In this document: in pieces, positions 54,561-64,000 of the stretch
How positions within the stretch are numbered: the first letter of the stretch is position 1
Layout: every line of letters starts with the position of its first letter
Assembly (NCBI RefSeq): GCF_000725285.1
Contig: NZ_CP007161.1
Span: 2,270,213 to 2,334,212 of the forward strand
Direction: 5' to 3'
Length of the DNA stretch: 64,000 nucleotides
DNA from: Virgibacillus sp. SK37
GTDB lineage: Bacteria > Bacillota > Bacilli > Bacillales > Amphibacillaceae
Notes under the pieces: model-generated
Database searches by the model: none
Told to the model about the DNA's origin: nothing
What the model saw: only the letters and a program-made list of their open reading frames with translations
Translations under genes and position numbers: made by a program

Positions 54561-55647
54561 TGGCATTTATATCTCTATCGTGATGTTCATTACAAACAGA
54601 ACAAGTCCAGTCCCTTATTTCAAGAGACTTCTTGCCATCTTGATGACCGCAATTGGAACATATCTGACTAGACGGAAACCATCTGCTTATTTTTACGATT
54701 GTTTTTCCATACCATTTTGCTTTGTATTCTATTTTTGTTACAAAAGCAGACCATGACACGTCAGAGATTGATTTTGCCAACTTATGATTGCGTAACATTC
54801 CTTTAGTATTCAAGTCCTCAATACAGACAATATCGTGGTTTTTGATTATTTCTGTACTTAACTTGTTAAGAAAATCATCACGTTGGTTCATTACTTTTTC
54901 GTATAATCTAGCAACTTTACGTTTTTGTTTCTGATAGTTTTTTGTATCAAAAAGGTCAATGCCATTGTTTTTAGCATGTAATGCACGTCTTGAGAGCTTT
55001 CGCTGCTCACGTTTCAGTTTCTTTTCCATTTTTGATGTGAACTTATTATTGTCAATCTTGTGACCATCAGAAAGAATAGCAAAGTCAGTGATACCTAAGT
55101 CTATGCCAATAGATGAATCCGTTCTCTCTAATGGTTGTACTTCTGTTTCAGTTAGAATGGATACAAAGTATTTGCCACTAGGATTTAGTCTAACAGTTGC
55201 ATTAAGGATACGGCCATGCACTTCACGACTTTTGGCAAAGCGAACAAGACCTAGTTTCGGCAACTTAATTTTGTTGTCAATGACTTCAATATTCCCATTT
55301 GTATGCTTTGTTGTATAAGACTGAATAGGGTTCTTTTTAGACTTGAAGCGTGGTGCTTTATTTTGTTCCTTGAAGAATCTTGTATATGAATCAGCAAGAT
55401 TTCTCAAGGATGATTGAAGGGCAATGCTATCAACTTCGGTTAGCCATACGAGTTCCTTTTTTAATTTTGTTAACTCGGCAGAACAAGAATTATAAGTTAA
55501 TCCTTTGCCTGTTTTCTTATATGTATCGTTCCAAAGTGCTAAAAAACTGTTAAATACGAAACGAGAGCAACCAGTCGTCTTTGCGATTATGATTTCTTGT
55601 TCTTTATTTGGATAGATACGGAATTTATATGCTTTGTTGACTAACAT
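54514..55647 (-). CDS. tnpB: RNA-guided endonuclease TnpB (IS605 OrfB family)
   Basis: A 377-aa OMEGA nuclease, ancestor-type of Cas12. RuvC residues are intact: Asp in SIGIDLGITDFA, Glu in VCIEDLNTKGM and Asp in HHDRDINASKNI; the zinc finger is CSNCGHQDG and CSVC. The N-terminus MLVNKAYKFRIYPNKEQ is typical. Start at the ATG at 55647 with GAGGTGG upstream; the frame continues to 55728 without support. The protein looks full-length and potentially active. Confidence 0.93.
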   Translation of the reverse strand: MLVNKAYKFRIYPNKEQEIIIAKTTGCSRFVFNSFLALWNDTYKKTGKGLTYNSCSAELTKLKKELVWLTEVDSIALQSSLRNLADSYTRFFKEQNKAPRFKSKKNPIQSYTTKHTNGNIEVIDNKIKLPKLGLVRFAKSREVHGRILNATVRLNPSGKYFVSILTETEVQPLERTDSSIGIDLGITDFAILSDGHKIDNNKFTSKMEKKLKREQRKLSRRALHAKNNGIDLFDTKNYQKQKRKVARLYEKVMNQRDDFLNKLSTEIIKNHDIVCIEDLNTKGMLRNHKLAKSISDVSWSAFVTKIEYKAKWYGKTIVKISRWFPSSQICSNCGHQDGKKSLEIRDWTCSVCNEHHDRDINASKNILAKGLKTLDLA

Positions 55648-55809
55648 TGTTTCCACCTCATTCCCTTTAGGAACTTGTGTTCCTATTATACCATGTTTAG
55701 GAAAGTTTTGGCTAACACCTAACGACATTCATCTCCCCCTTATCGTTGGGCTTCGCCATTTACACGATTGAAGAGGGAGTCTTCTGTCGAAAAATGATAA
55801 AAACCCACT

Positions 55810-55838
55810 AAAAAAAGGAGCATTTCGCTCCTTTTTTT
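55810..55838 (-). terminator. Terminator after pdhD
   Basis: Arms AAAAGGAGC (55813-55821) and GCTCCTTTT (55827-55835), loop of 5, T run on the minus strand. Confidence 0.88.
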
Positions 55839-57246
55839 ATTTCATCATATGAACAGGTGTACCTAAAGCTACTTCAGCTGCTTCCATAGTAATCTCGCCA
55901 AGGGTAGGATGTGCGTGAACAGTAAGTGCAATATCCTCAGCTGTCATTCCTGCTTCAATTGCCAATCCTAATTCGGCAATCATATCACTTGCATTAGGTC
56001 CAGCAATTTGAGCACCAATTACTAATCCGTCTTCCTCACGAGTGATTAGTTTCATAAAACCATCACTATTATTTAGAGATAGAGCACGACCGTTTGCGGC
56101 AAACGGGAATTTAGAAGCTTTCACTTTGTAACCTGCATCTTTTGCATCTTTTTCTGAATAACCAACAGTAGCCAGTTCAGGATCAGAGAATACAACTGCA
56201 GGCATTCCGATATAATCAACTTCAGATTTTTCTCCACTAATTGCTTCTGCAGCAACCTTACCTTCATACGAAGCTTTATGCGCAAGAGGCATTCCTTCAA
56301 CAATATCACCGATTGCATAGATATTGTCTACAGAAGTACGACATTGTTTATCAATTTTAATACGGCCTTTATCGTCTTTTTCTATGCCAACTTGCTCAAG
56401 CCCAATTTCTTCTGTATTAGGACGGCGGCCTACAGTAACAAGTACATAATCTGCCTCGATTGTTTCTTCTTTTCCTTTAGCTTCATACGTCACTTTGACA
56501 CCATCTGAAGTTTCTTCAGCGCCATTTGCCATTGCTTCAGTAATAATTTTTACGCCTTTTTTCTTCAAGCGCTTTTTAACAGTTTGAGTCATTTGCTTTT
56601 CAAATCCGCCAAGGATATCTTTTGTACCTTCTAGTATAGTTACCTCAGTGCCGAAATTAGCATAAGCTGTGCCAAGCTCGGTACCAATATAACCTCCACC
56701 GATAACAACCATTTTCTTAGGAATTTCGTTTAGATTTAATGCTCCGGTTGAATCAAGGACACGCTCAGAGAATTTAAATCCTGGTATTTCTATAGGTGTT
56801 GAACCAGTAGCAATAATACAGTTGTTAAACGTATAGGTCTGAGAATTTTTTTCATCCATCACTTTGGCTGTATTTTTATCTACAAAATAAACCTCGCCTT
56901 TAATGATATCAACTTTATTACCTTTTAAAAGACCTTCAACACCTGATGTTAGTTTATTTACTACTTTTCCTTTCCACTCTTGGACTTTAGAAAAATCAAC
57001 TGTTACGTTTTCTGACTTAATTCCTAATTCTTCGTTTCCATGAGCGTACTCTGTTAAATGTCCAGCTTGAATAAGTGCTTTTGATGGGATACAGCCAACG
57101 TTAAGGCATACACCACCAAGGGTCCCCTTTTCTACAATGGTAACTTTTTGGCCAAGCTGTGCAGCACGAATAGCCGCTACGTAACCACCTGGTCCTGCTC
57201 CAACTACCATTGTGTCTACTTCAATTGGAAAATCTCCTACTACCAT
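55837..57246 (-). CDS. pdhD: Dihydrolipoyl dehydrogenase (E3) of pyruvate dehydrogenase
   Basis: A 469-aa FAD/NAD disulfide oxidoreductase reoxidising dihydrolipoamide. FAD-binding [17 protein letters not shown], redox disulfide [18 protein letters not shown]-binding [20 protein letters not shown] and a C-terminal His in [10 protein letters not shown] are all present. GGAGGCG precedes the ATG, 3 bases after the pdhC stop. Last gene of pdhABCD. Confidence 0.97.
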   Translation of the reverse strand: MVVGDFPIEVDTMVVGAGPGGYVAAIRAAQLGQKVTIVEKGTLGGVCLNVGCIPSKALIQAGHLTEYAHGNEELGIKSENVTVDFSKVQEWKGKVVNKLTSGVEGLLKGNKVDIIKGEVYFVDKNTAKVMDEKNSQTYTFNNCIIATGSTPIEIPGFKFSERVLDSTGALNLNEIPKKMVVIGGGYIGTELGTAYANFGTEVTILEGTKDILGGFEKQMTQTVKKRLKKKGVKIITEAMANGAEETSDGVKVTYEAKGKEETIEADYVLVTVGRRPNTEEIGLEQVGIEKDDKGRIKIDKQCRTSVDNIYAIGDIVEGMPLAHKASYEGKVAAEAISGEKSEVDYIGMPAVVFSDPELATVGYSEKDAKDAGYKVKASKFPFAANGRALSLNNSDGFMKLITREEDGLVIGAQIAGPNASDMIAELGLAIEAGMTAEDIALTVHAHPTLGEITMEAAEVALGTPVHMMK

Positions 57247-57249
57247 AAC

Positions 57250-58566
57250 TTACGCCTCCATCATAATTAATTGTGGATCGTTCAATAGTCGCTTTATTTG
57301 ATTTAGAGCTAGCTGTGCTGTTGCTCCATCAACAATGCGATGATCAAAGCTTAGTGATAATGCAAGAACTGGTGCAATTACAATTTCTCCATCACGTACA
57401 ATTGGCTTCTCGGCAATACGTCCAATGCCTAAAATAATTGCTTCTGGGTAATTTAAAACTGGTGTAAACCATTGGCCACCTGCAGAACCAATATTTGTAA
57501 TTGTATTTGATGCACCCTTCATCTCTTCAGATGTTAGTTTACCACTTCGAGCCTTTTCTGCCAATTCATTAATTTCCTGTGAAATAGCAAAAATAGATTT
57601 ACGATCGGCGTCTTTAACTACTGGAACTAGCAACCCTTTTTCAGTGTCCGCTGCAATACCAATATTATAGTAATGCTTGTGAATAATTTCGTTCGTTTCA
57701 TCATCCACTGCTGCATTTAAAATAGGGAATTTCTTCGAAGCAGAAACAAGTGCCTTAGCTACATATGGGAGATAAGTTAATTTAATATCCTGTTCAGCAG
57801 CTACAGCTTTGAACTTTTTGCGATGTGCTACAAGCTCAGTTACATCAACCTCATCCATTAGAGTAACATGAGGAGCTTTCGTTTTCGAATTAACCATTGC
57901 ACTTGCAATTGCTTTACGAATACCGCTCATTTTTTCGCGTGACTCAGGATATTCCCCTTTAGGTGCGGCAGCAGCTTGTTGTGATGAACTTGCAGTAGCC
58001 TCTGCTTCACTTTGTTCTTCTTTTTCACTAGTTAGGGCTTGATCTCCGCTAAGATACTTATCAACATCTTCTTTAAGAACCCTGCCATTTTTCCCTGAAC
58101 CAGTAACTTTATGAACCTCCACTTCATTATCGCGAGCATACTTGCGTACGGATGGCATAGCAATTACTCGTTCATCTGAACTTGAAGCATCAGACTTTTC
58201 CTCTTTTGATGAAGAAGTCTTCTCTTCTTTCTTCTCTTCTTTCTTGTCTTCCTCTTTTTTGCTATCTTCAGACGGTTTCTCTTCTGACTCCTTTTGTTCC
58301 TCTTCTTCCGGTTCGTCAGATTCATAACCTTCAGCATCGAATGTAATCAACGAATCACCAACAACCGCAACTGTACCTTCATCTACATGCAGTTTTTTGA
58401 CAGTACCGTCCACAGGAGATGGAATTTCTACGACAGCTTTATCATTTTGCACTTCACATAAAACATCATCTTCTTTAACTTCATCGCCTTCTTTGATAAA
58501 CCATTTTACAATTTCACCCTCATGGATTCCTTCACCAATATCAGGCAATTTAAACACATATGCCAT
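57250..58566 (-). CDS. pdhC: Dihydrolipoamide acetyltransferase (E2) of pyruvate dehydrogenase
   Basis: The 438-aa core of the complex: one lipoyl domain (1-77, lipoyl Lys43 in NDKAVVEIP), a long acidic Lys/Glu/Ser linker (about 83-130), a peripheral subunit-binding domain (about 135-170, [14 protein letters not shown]), a second flexible linker and the acetyltransferase domain with catalytic FDHRIVDG. The linker is unusually acidic. Confidence 0.96.
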   Translation of the reverse strand: MAYVFKLPDIGEGIHEGEIVKWFIKEGDEVKEDDVLCEVQNDKAVVEIPSPVDGTVKKLHVDEGTVAVVGDSLITFDAEGYESDEPEEEEQKESEEKPSEDSKKEEDKKEEKKEEKTSSSKEEKSDASSSDERVIAMPSVRKYARDNEVEVHKVTGSGKNGRVLKEDVDKYLSGDQALTSEKEEQSEAEATASSSQQAAAAPKGEYPESREKMSGIRKAIASAMVNSKTKAPHVTLMDEVDVTELVAHRKKFKAVAAEQDIKLTYLPYVAKALVSASKKFPILNAAVDDETNEIIHKHYYNIGIAADTEKGLLVPVVKDADRKSIFAISQEINELAEKARSGKLTSEEMKGASNTITNIGSAGGQWFTPVLNYPEAIILGIGRIAEKPIVRDGEIVIAPVLALSLSFDHRIVDGATAQLALNQIKRLLNDPQLIMMEA

Positions 58567-58590
58567 TATGACGACCTCCTGTTCTTTTTA

Positions 58591-59568
58591 TTAAAAGTTC
58601 ATTACTTGATTTACTTTTTCTATAATGTCCTTGTGGTTTGGTAGCCATACTTCCTCTGCAGCGGAAAAAGAATAAACAGTATCAGGTGCAGTTACACGAA
58701 GTACTGGTGCTTCCAAATGTAAAATAGCTCTTTCCTGTACTTCAGCTACTATGTTTGCAGCTATTCCAGCTTGACGTTGAGCTTCTTGTACAACTACTAC
58801 ACGGTTTGTCTTCTTTACAGATTCGATTATGGTATCAATATCAATTGGAGATACAGTACGTAGGTCAACTACTTCCGCATCAATTCCGTCTTTTTCCATC
58901 TCTTCTGCTGCTTTTAAAGAAGCGTGGACCATTGCTCCATAGGCTATTAATGTTACATCTTTACCTTCTCTTTTAATATCAGCTTTACTTAAATCGACTG
59001 TATATTCTTCTTCTGGTACTTCTCCACGGAAGGAACGATATAATTTCATATGCTCTAAGAAAAGAACAGGGTCATTATCTCTGATAGATGAAATTAAAAG
59101 TCCTTTTGCATCATAAGGTGTTGAAGGGATAACAACTTTAATCCCAGGTTGCTGAGCAATCAACCCTTCCAATGAGTCTGCGTGAAGCTCTGGAGTATGA
59201 ACTCCTCCACCAAATGGTGAACGGATGGTAATTGGTTGAGTGTGTGTTCCACCAGAACGATATCTCATTCTAGCCATTTGTCCACTAATGGAGTCCATTA
59301 CTTCATACACAAAGCCGAAGAATTGAATTTCCGGCACTGGTCGATATCCTTGTAATGCCAGACCAATGGAAAGACCACCAATGCCTGATTCGGCTAGAGG
59401 AGTGTCAAATACACGTTCTTCTCCGAATTCATCTTGTAGCCCTTCTGTCGCACGGAACACGCCACCATTTTGGCCAACGTCTTCTCCAAAAACCAACACA
59501 TTTTCATCATTTTTTAATTCAGTGCGCATTGCGTCAGTTATTGCTTGAATCATTGTCATTTGTGCCAT
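58591..59568 (-). CDS. pdhB: Pyruvate dehydrogenase E1 beta subunit
   Basis: A 325-aa thiamin-pyrophosphate enzyme subunit. [17 protein letters not shown] at the N-terminus and [10 protein letters not shown], then [17 protein letters not shown] are typical of branched-chain/pyruvate E1 beta. It pairs with PdhA to decarboxylate pyruvate and acetylate the E2 lipoyl group. It starts 3 bases after the pdhA stop with AAAGGAG inside the pdhA end. Confidence 0.97.
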   Translation of the reverse strand: MAQMTMIQAITDAMRTELKNDENVLVFGEDVGQNGGVFRATEGLQDEFGEERVFDTPLAESGIGGLSIGLALQGYRPVPEIQFFGFVYEVMDSISGQMARMRYRSGGTHTQPITIRSPFGGGVHTPELHADSLEGLIAQQPGIKVVIPSTPYDAKGLLISSIRDNDPVLFLEHMKLYRSFRGEVPEEEYTVDLSKADIKREGKDVTLIAYGAMVHASLKAAEEMEKDGIDAEVVDLRTVSPIDIDTIIESVKKTNRVVVVQEAQRQAGIAANIVAEVQERAILHLEAPVLRVTAPDTVYSFSAAEEVWLPNHKDIIEKVNQVMNF

Positions 59569-59571
59569 GAT

Positions 59572-60660
<1,089 letters not shown>

Positions 60661-60760
60661 TCACCTCTTCCTTTCCTTATAGCTTAATAATTGTAATCTT
60701 TTCTATCCTTCCCAAAACTACAAAAAAACTGCATAACTCCTACTTATTCTTGTACCCTTT

Positions 60761-60814
60761 CTTGATTTATTCTAATCATCTTCTAAGATAATCCAAACTG
60801 TTACATAAATCAAG
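60761..60814 (-). promoter_or_regulatory. pdhA promoter with flanking 10-bp inverted repeat
   Basis: Minus strand TTGATT (60813-60808), 17 bases, TATCTT (60790-60785). Perfect arms CTTGATTTAT (60814-60805) and ATAAATCAAG (60770-60761) bracket it, one covering the -35 and the other lying just downstream of the expected start. A second candidate, TTGACC-17-TAGGAT, lies further upstream near 60840-60870. The rest of 60655-60968 shows no gene. Confidence 0.45.
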
Positions 60815-60968
60815 GGAAATTAATTAGTACAATAAATACCTATACCCATCCTATCTTACATAATATCTTTGGTCAAACACTTTGGCTTCTTGCTAATTTA
60901 ATTAGAAAAACACTTACCGAAAGGTCTATTCTCTGTTATATAGTTTCGCACAAACTGTACTAATACAA

Positions 60969-61000
60969 CAAAAAAACTGCATCTTTGTTAAGATACAGTT
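60969..61000 (-). terminator. Terminator after ykyA
   Basis: Arms 60975-60985 and 60990-61000 with one mismatch, loop of 4, then a T run on the minus strand. Confidence 0.85.
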
Positions 61001-61019
61001 CCAATCTTTAAAATTTTTC

Positions 61020-61706
61020 TTACTCAGCTGAATCATCTCCAGCAGGATTATCCTCGTAGTTAACATCCATCTCTGCCAATTTATAAAAGTCTTTTTTGAT
61101 TGCATTATATTCAACAGTGTATTCATTGAACTTTTTGTTATTGTTTAATACTTTTTCGTAACTTTGATTAATACTCTCTATTTTATTAGTTAATTTTTTT
61201 TGCTCAATATCTTCCTTCTGCAACATGTTGTACATTTCTTTTTCCAACTTTAAGGACGTATTATATGCTTTATTTAGTTTAGAGTAGGCATCATACCGTT
61301 TATTCATTACTTTAACTAATTCTTGACCTTTTTTCTTTAATTTAGAATCCTTCAATTTACTAATAAGCTCTTCCGCTTGTTTAAATGCTTCTTTTGAAGA
61401 TTCCATACTGTCTTTTTCAGATGCAATTTTATCTGAGCGCTCATTAATTACATTTATAGCTTTCTCTGACAAATTTTTAATTTTATCAAAATCATCCATA
61501 CTCAAATCAATAATCTGATTATATAATTCCTGTTCTTTCTTTTCTAAATCTGTAATTGGTTCTTGTTGTTCTTCAAAAACTTCTTCCTTATTCACTGCTT
61601 CTTCCAATTGACTGTGGATTTTTTCTTCTGTACTCTTTCCACTGCAAGAAGTTAATAAAATCAAGCATATAACAAGGATAAAGCCTATTGTTTGTAAACG
61701 TTTCAT
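61020..61706 (-). CDS. ykyA: YkyA-family cell-wall-associated lipoprotein
   Basis: A 228-aa lipoprotein: signal peptide with lipobox LLTSC (Cys about residue 21), then an almost entirely helical, Lys/Glu-rich coiled-coil region, as in the YkyA family (putative cell-wall binding lipoprotein). It lies directly upstream of pdhA, as in B. subtilis. AGGAGG precedes the ATG. No enzymatic motif; function unknown. Confidence 0.83.
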   Translation of the reverse strand: MKRLQTIGFILVICLILLTSCSGKSTEEKIHSQLEEAVNKEEVFEEQQEPITDLEKKEQELYNQIIDLSMDDFDKIKNLSEKAINVINERSDKIASEKDSMESSKEAFKQAEELISKLKDSKLKKKGQELVKVMNKRYDAYSKLNKAYNTSLKLEKEMYNMLQKEDIEQKKLTNKIESINQSYEKVLNNNKKFNEYTVEYNAIKKDFYKLAEMDVNYEDNPAGDDSAE

Positions 61707-61877
61707 TCCATAGTACCTCCTAAAAATCCTGGTTGTTTTTTTAGTATAACATAGAATAAGTAATAGCCTGTCTAATTAAAATGATAGATGGTTCTATTTA
61801 AAATCTATGATTAATAAGGACATGTTATGATAAAATAGGAAACAAGTTCAAATGAAAAGAAATGGGAGTGGCAAGAA

Positions 61878-62429
61878 ATGATAACGATGAAAGACATTGT
61901 GCGTGAAGGGCATACCTCATTGAGAACGGTAGCTGAAAATGTAGAAACACCCTTAAATAAAGAAAATAAAACACTATTAAATGATATGCTTACATTTTTA
62001 AAAAACAGCCAAGATGAAGAAATAGCTGCTAAATATAACTTACGTGCCGGAGTAGGGTTAGCCGCTCCACAATTAGGGATTAACAAACGCTTAATTGCTG
62101 TTCATTTTGAAGACCCAGCAGGAAAGCAATACAGCTATGGTCTTGCAAATCCGAAAATAGTTAGCCATTCAGTAGAAAAATCTTACCTATCATCAGGAGA
62201 AGGTTGCTTGTCTGTTGACCGAAATGTGGAAGGTTATGTCCCTCGTAATACCAGAATTACTGTAAAAGCAATTGATAATGAAAACAACCCAATTAAATTG
62301 AGGTTAAAAGGTTATGCTGCCATCGTGGTACAGCATGAAATCGACCATCTTAATGGGATCATGTTTTATGATCATATTAATAAAGAGAACCCTTTTTTAG
62401 TTCCTGATAATGCTAAACCAGTTGAATAG
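61878..62429 (+). CDS. def: Peptide deformylase
   Basis: A 183-aa metalloenzyme removing the N-formyl group from new proteins. The three family motifs are intact: [16 protein letters not shown] with the metal Cys and QHEIDHLNG with the two metal His and catalytic Glu. The long insertions mark it as the Gram-positive type 2 form (like B. subtilis YkrB). GGGAG precedes the ATG; it is divergent from ykyA. Confidence 0.96.
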   Translation: MITMKDIVREGHTSLRTVAENVETPLNKENKTLLNDMLTFLKNSQDEEIAAKYNLRAGVGLAAPQLGINKRLIAVHFEDPAGKQYSYGLANPKIVSHSVEKSYLSSGEGCLSVDRNVEGYVPRNTRITVKAIDNENNPIKLRLKGYAAIVVQHEIDHLNGIMFYDHINKENPFLVPDNAKPVE

Positions 62430-62489
62430 AAATATCCAAAATACGGACATTACCGATAGGTTCTAAATTATATAGTTCTCTAAACAAAT

Positions 62490-62536
62490 GTAAAGCGAAG
62501 CTATTTCGATATCAAAATAGCTTCGCTTTGTTCTTT
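62490..62536. terminator. Bidirectional terminator between def and the HAD gene
   Basis: Perfect 15-bp arms (62492-62506 and 62515-62529), loop of 8, between convergent genes. Confidence 0.88.
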
Positions 62537-62548
62537 TGTAAATCCTTC

Positions 62549-63319
62549 TTAGATAAGCCCTAAATGTTTTAACCCGTTGTATATCCCGTTTTGATCTACT
62601 TCATCCGTTACATAATCTGCAACTTTTTTAAGAGGAGGTACACCATTTCCCATGGACACGCCGGTACCTACTTCCTTTATCATCTCGATATCATTAAGCC
62701 CGTCTCCAAAAGCAAGAGAGTTCTCGAGTTTTAATCCACTTGCTTCCACAATTTTTTTTACTCCGACTGCTTTGGAGCCTCCCCCAGGCAAAACGTCACA
62801 TGAGTAATCATGCCAGCGAATAAAGTGAAAAGCATCATCTTTTGGAATAAATGGAACTTCTTCGTTTTCCTCACAAAATAATAATGCCTGGTATATTTTA
62901 TGTTTATCCTTAAATGTAAGGTCAACCTCCGGATAATCATGTTTTAAACTACCAAGACTTTTACTGATAAAAGGATGTTCCTTTTCAGAAGCTTTCATTT
63001 CTTTCTCATTCATAAAGACCATTGGGAAGTTTTTGGTGGATGCTTGCTCATAAAGCATTGTTAATTCTTTTTGCCCCAGAGGGTTTTCATATATAACCTT
63101 TCCTTCGAACATGACATATTGACCATTAAAGCTGACAAAAGTATCAACACCGAGCTCTTCCCTTAGCGAAGCAAACATAAAGGGAGCCCTTCCCGTAGCA
63201 ATGGCGACATAAACATCATTTCTTTTTAATTCATCAATAGCTAGCTTCGTCGACGTGGGAATCTCTTTATCGTGATTCAAAAGTGTCCCATCTATATCAA
63301 AAAAGACAATTTTTTTCAT
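62549..63319 (-). CDS. Cof-type HAD phosphatase (YkrA-like)
   Basis: A 256-aa HAD hydrolase with the nucleophile motif FFDIDGTLLNHD, motif II AIATGR, and the late GDGLNDIEMIKEVGTGVSMG; the C2B cap lies between (about 80-185). Cof-type enzymes dephosphorylate small sugar phosphates or flavin intermediates; the substrate here is unknown. Position next to def matches ykrA of B. subtilis. AAAGGAG precedes the ATG. Confidence 0.9.
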   Translation of the reverse strand: MKKIVFFDIDGTLLNHDKEIPTSTKLAIDELKRNDVYVAIATGRAPFMFASLREELGVDTFVSFNGQYVMFEGKVIYENPLGQKELTMLYEQASTKNFPMVFMNEKEMKASEKEHPFISKSLGSLKHDYPEVDLTFKDKHKIYQALLFCEENEEVPFIPKDDAFHFIRWHDYSCDVLPGGGSKAVGVKKIVEASGLKLENSLAFGDGLNDIEMIKEVGTGVSMGNGVPPLKKVADYVTDEVDQNGIYNGLKHLGLI

Positions 63320-63547
63320 AATTATTAACTCCTTTTTAAATAATGTATAAGAATCTACTCTCTGTAAAAAAATAAGTATAACAATGATTTAACTAAAGTT
63401 CAGTATACGATGCAAAAAAAATATTTCTATAAATAATGTATTTTTATTTCAAAATTCCTTAAATCATACTATACTATAAATAAGAGGGATTGGACGGTAG
63501 AATGTTTTGCTGCTTTTCTTAATATATGAAAGGAGCTGTATGTCCCC

Positions 63548-63643
63548 ATGTTAAAACGCCTAAAAGAAAAGCTAAAGAAACGTTGGAAAGATTTTTTAGG
63601 CCAAGGACGAGTACCTACAACTTGTGAGAAAGACTGCCAATAA
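63548..63643 (+). CDS. Hypothetical 31-aa cationic peptide
   Basis: A small ORF of 31 codons: a strongly basic, amphipathic N-terminal helix (MLKRLKEKLKKRWKDFLGQG) followed by a tail with two Cys (TTCEKDC). AAAGGAG is upstream, but 12 bases from the ATG. I do not recognise it. The helix could bind membrane or RNA. It is upstream of rpoY, with the intergenic region 63320-63547 otherwise empty. Confidence 0.45.
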   Translation: MLKRLKEKLKKRWKDFLGQGRVPTTCEKDCQ

Positions 63644-63777
63644 GAGTACCAATCGCTAAGGGGAAAGTTGTTAAAGTGGGAGTACGGAATTAACTAACAA
63701 TATTAATAATAACGGATAAATAGCTATATGTAATTTTTATAATAAAATAGAAATGGAAAATTGATAGGAGAGATGAG

Positions 63778-63987
63778 ATGATTTTTAAAGTTTTATATCA
63801 GGAATTACCTGGTGAAATACCTGTTCGTGAAAGAACATTAAGTACCTATGTAGAAGCCGAGTCTGTGCGGGAAGTTCGGTCTAAATTAAGTGATCGTAAT
63901 TATAATATTGAGTATGTTCATGAACTGGATCAGGCACATCTGGAATATGAAAAGCAATCCGAAGATTTTAAATTGGAGAATGTATAG
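63778..63987 (+). CDS. rpoY: RNA polymerase epsilon subunit RpoY
   Basis: A 69-aa protein matching the Firmicute-specific small polymerase subunit (YkzG): [20 protein letters not shown] and the C-terminal [13 protein letters not shown]. It binds core RNA polymerase. A short ribosome site (GGAGAG) precedes the ATG. The next gene starts 3 bases after its stop, the conserved rpoY-rnjA pair. Confidence 0.93.
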   Translation: MIFKVLYQELPGEIPVRERTLSTYVEAESVREVRSKLSDRNYNIEYVHELDQAHLEYEKQSEDFKLENV

Positions 63988-63990
63988 ACA

Positions 63991-64000
63991 ATGAAGTTTG
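63991..64000 (+). CDS. rnjA: Ribonuclease J1, first codons only
   Basis: Only ATGAAGTTTG is inside the window, encoding MKF, which agrees with the known RNase J1 start. The ATG lies 3 bases after rpoY with GGAGA inside the rpoY end. The call rests on the conserved rpoY-rnjA order, not on the protein. Confidence 0.55.

Larger units (their letters stand above)
54365..55795 (-). mobile_element. IS200/IS605-type insertion element encoding only TnpB
   Basis: The minus-strand element has a left-end hairpin (55733-55779: CTCCC/GGGAG and ATCGT/ACGAT arms), tnpB, and a right end with two hairpins (54485-54499 and 54375-54407). No tnpA is present, so it would depend on a transposase in trans. Outer limits are approximate. 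It sits between the slp-like gene and the pdhD terminator. Confidence 0.8.

Overview
The window looks like a stretch of core chromosome from a low-GC Gram-positive, endospore-forming member of the Bacillaceae. The genus is inferred (Oceanobacillus/Virgibacillus-like), not demonstrated. Support comes from strong Shine-Dalgarno sequences, several TTG/GTG starts, sporulation genes (spoVD, spoVE, gerR, ylbJ, ytvI-like, ylaJ), bacillithiol synthesis (bshC), a meso-DAP type MurE and a caa3 oxidase. Read from right to left, the gene order follows the Bacillus subtilis rnjA - pdh - speA - yla - ctaA/ctaB-G - ylb - mraZ/dcw segment (compared from memory).

Layout. 1-13.4 kb is the division and cell-wall (dcw) cluster on the minus strand: mraZ, rsmH, ftsL, pbpB, spoVD, murE, murF, mraY, murD, spoVE and the start of divIB, with murG and murB missing between spoVE and divIB. 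13.6-28.3 kb is the bshC/ylb region: bshC, panE, ylbP, gerR, a crotonase-fold gene, rpmF, yceD, ylbM (tmcAL), sepM, ylbJ, rsmD-coaD, ylbG-ylbC. It includes a RoxS/RsaE-like small RNA between ylbG and rsmD. 28.5-38.6 kb carries yugN, a YtvI-like permease and the aa3/caa3 oxidase genes (yozB, ctaG, ctaF-E-D-C, ctaB, divergent ctaA). 38.7-51.7 kb holds pycA, ftsW, the yla genes, an inositol monophosphatase, the ykt genes, a nitronate monooxygenase-like gene and speA. 51.7-63.3 kb holds the SR1 RNA with its SR1P peptide, a deacetylase lipoprotein, a small lipoprotein, a TnpB insertion element, pdhABCD, ykyA, def and a HAD phosphatase. The window ends with a tiny ORF, rpoY and the first codons of rnjA.

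How it fits together. One block builds peptidoglycan precursors and the divisome or forespore synthases. One matures and runs the terminal oxidase (heme O/A synthesis, subunits, assembly factors). One feeds pyruvate into the TCA cycle (pdh, pycA). SR1/SR1P and RoxS are regulators of carbon and redox metabolism in relatives, and both sit in the positions expected from B. subtilis.

Non-coding items worth attention are a 20-bp tandem array with 40-bp higher-order periodicity between ctaF and ctaG; two copies of a modular GC-rich element with inverted ends; a hairpin that buries the spoVE ribosome-binding site; an apparent -1 frameshift at A-AAA-AAG in yceD; and a TnpB element whose right end abuts the stop codon of the slp-like lipoprotein gene. 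I found no phage, CRISPR array, tRNA, rRNA or obvious new defence or biosynthetic system.
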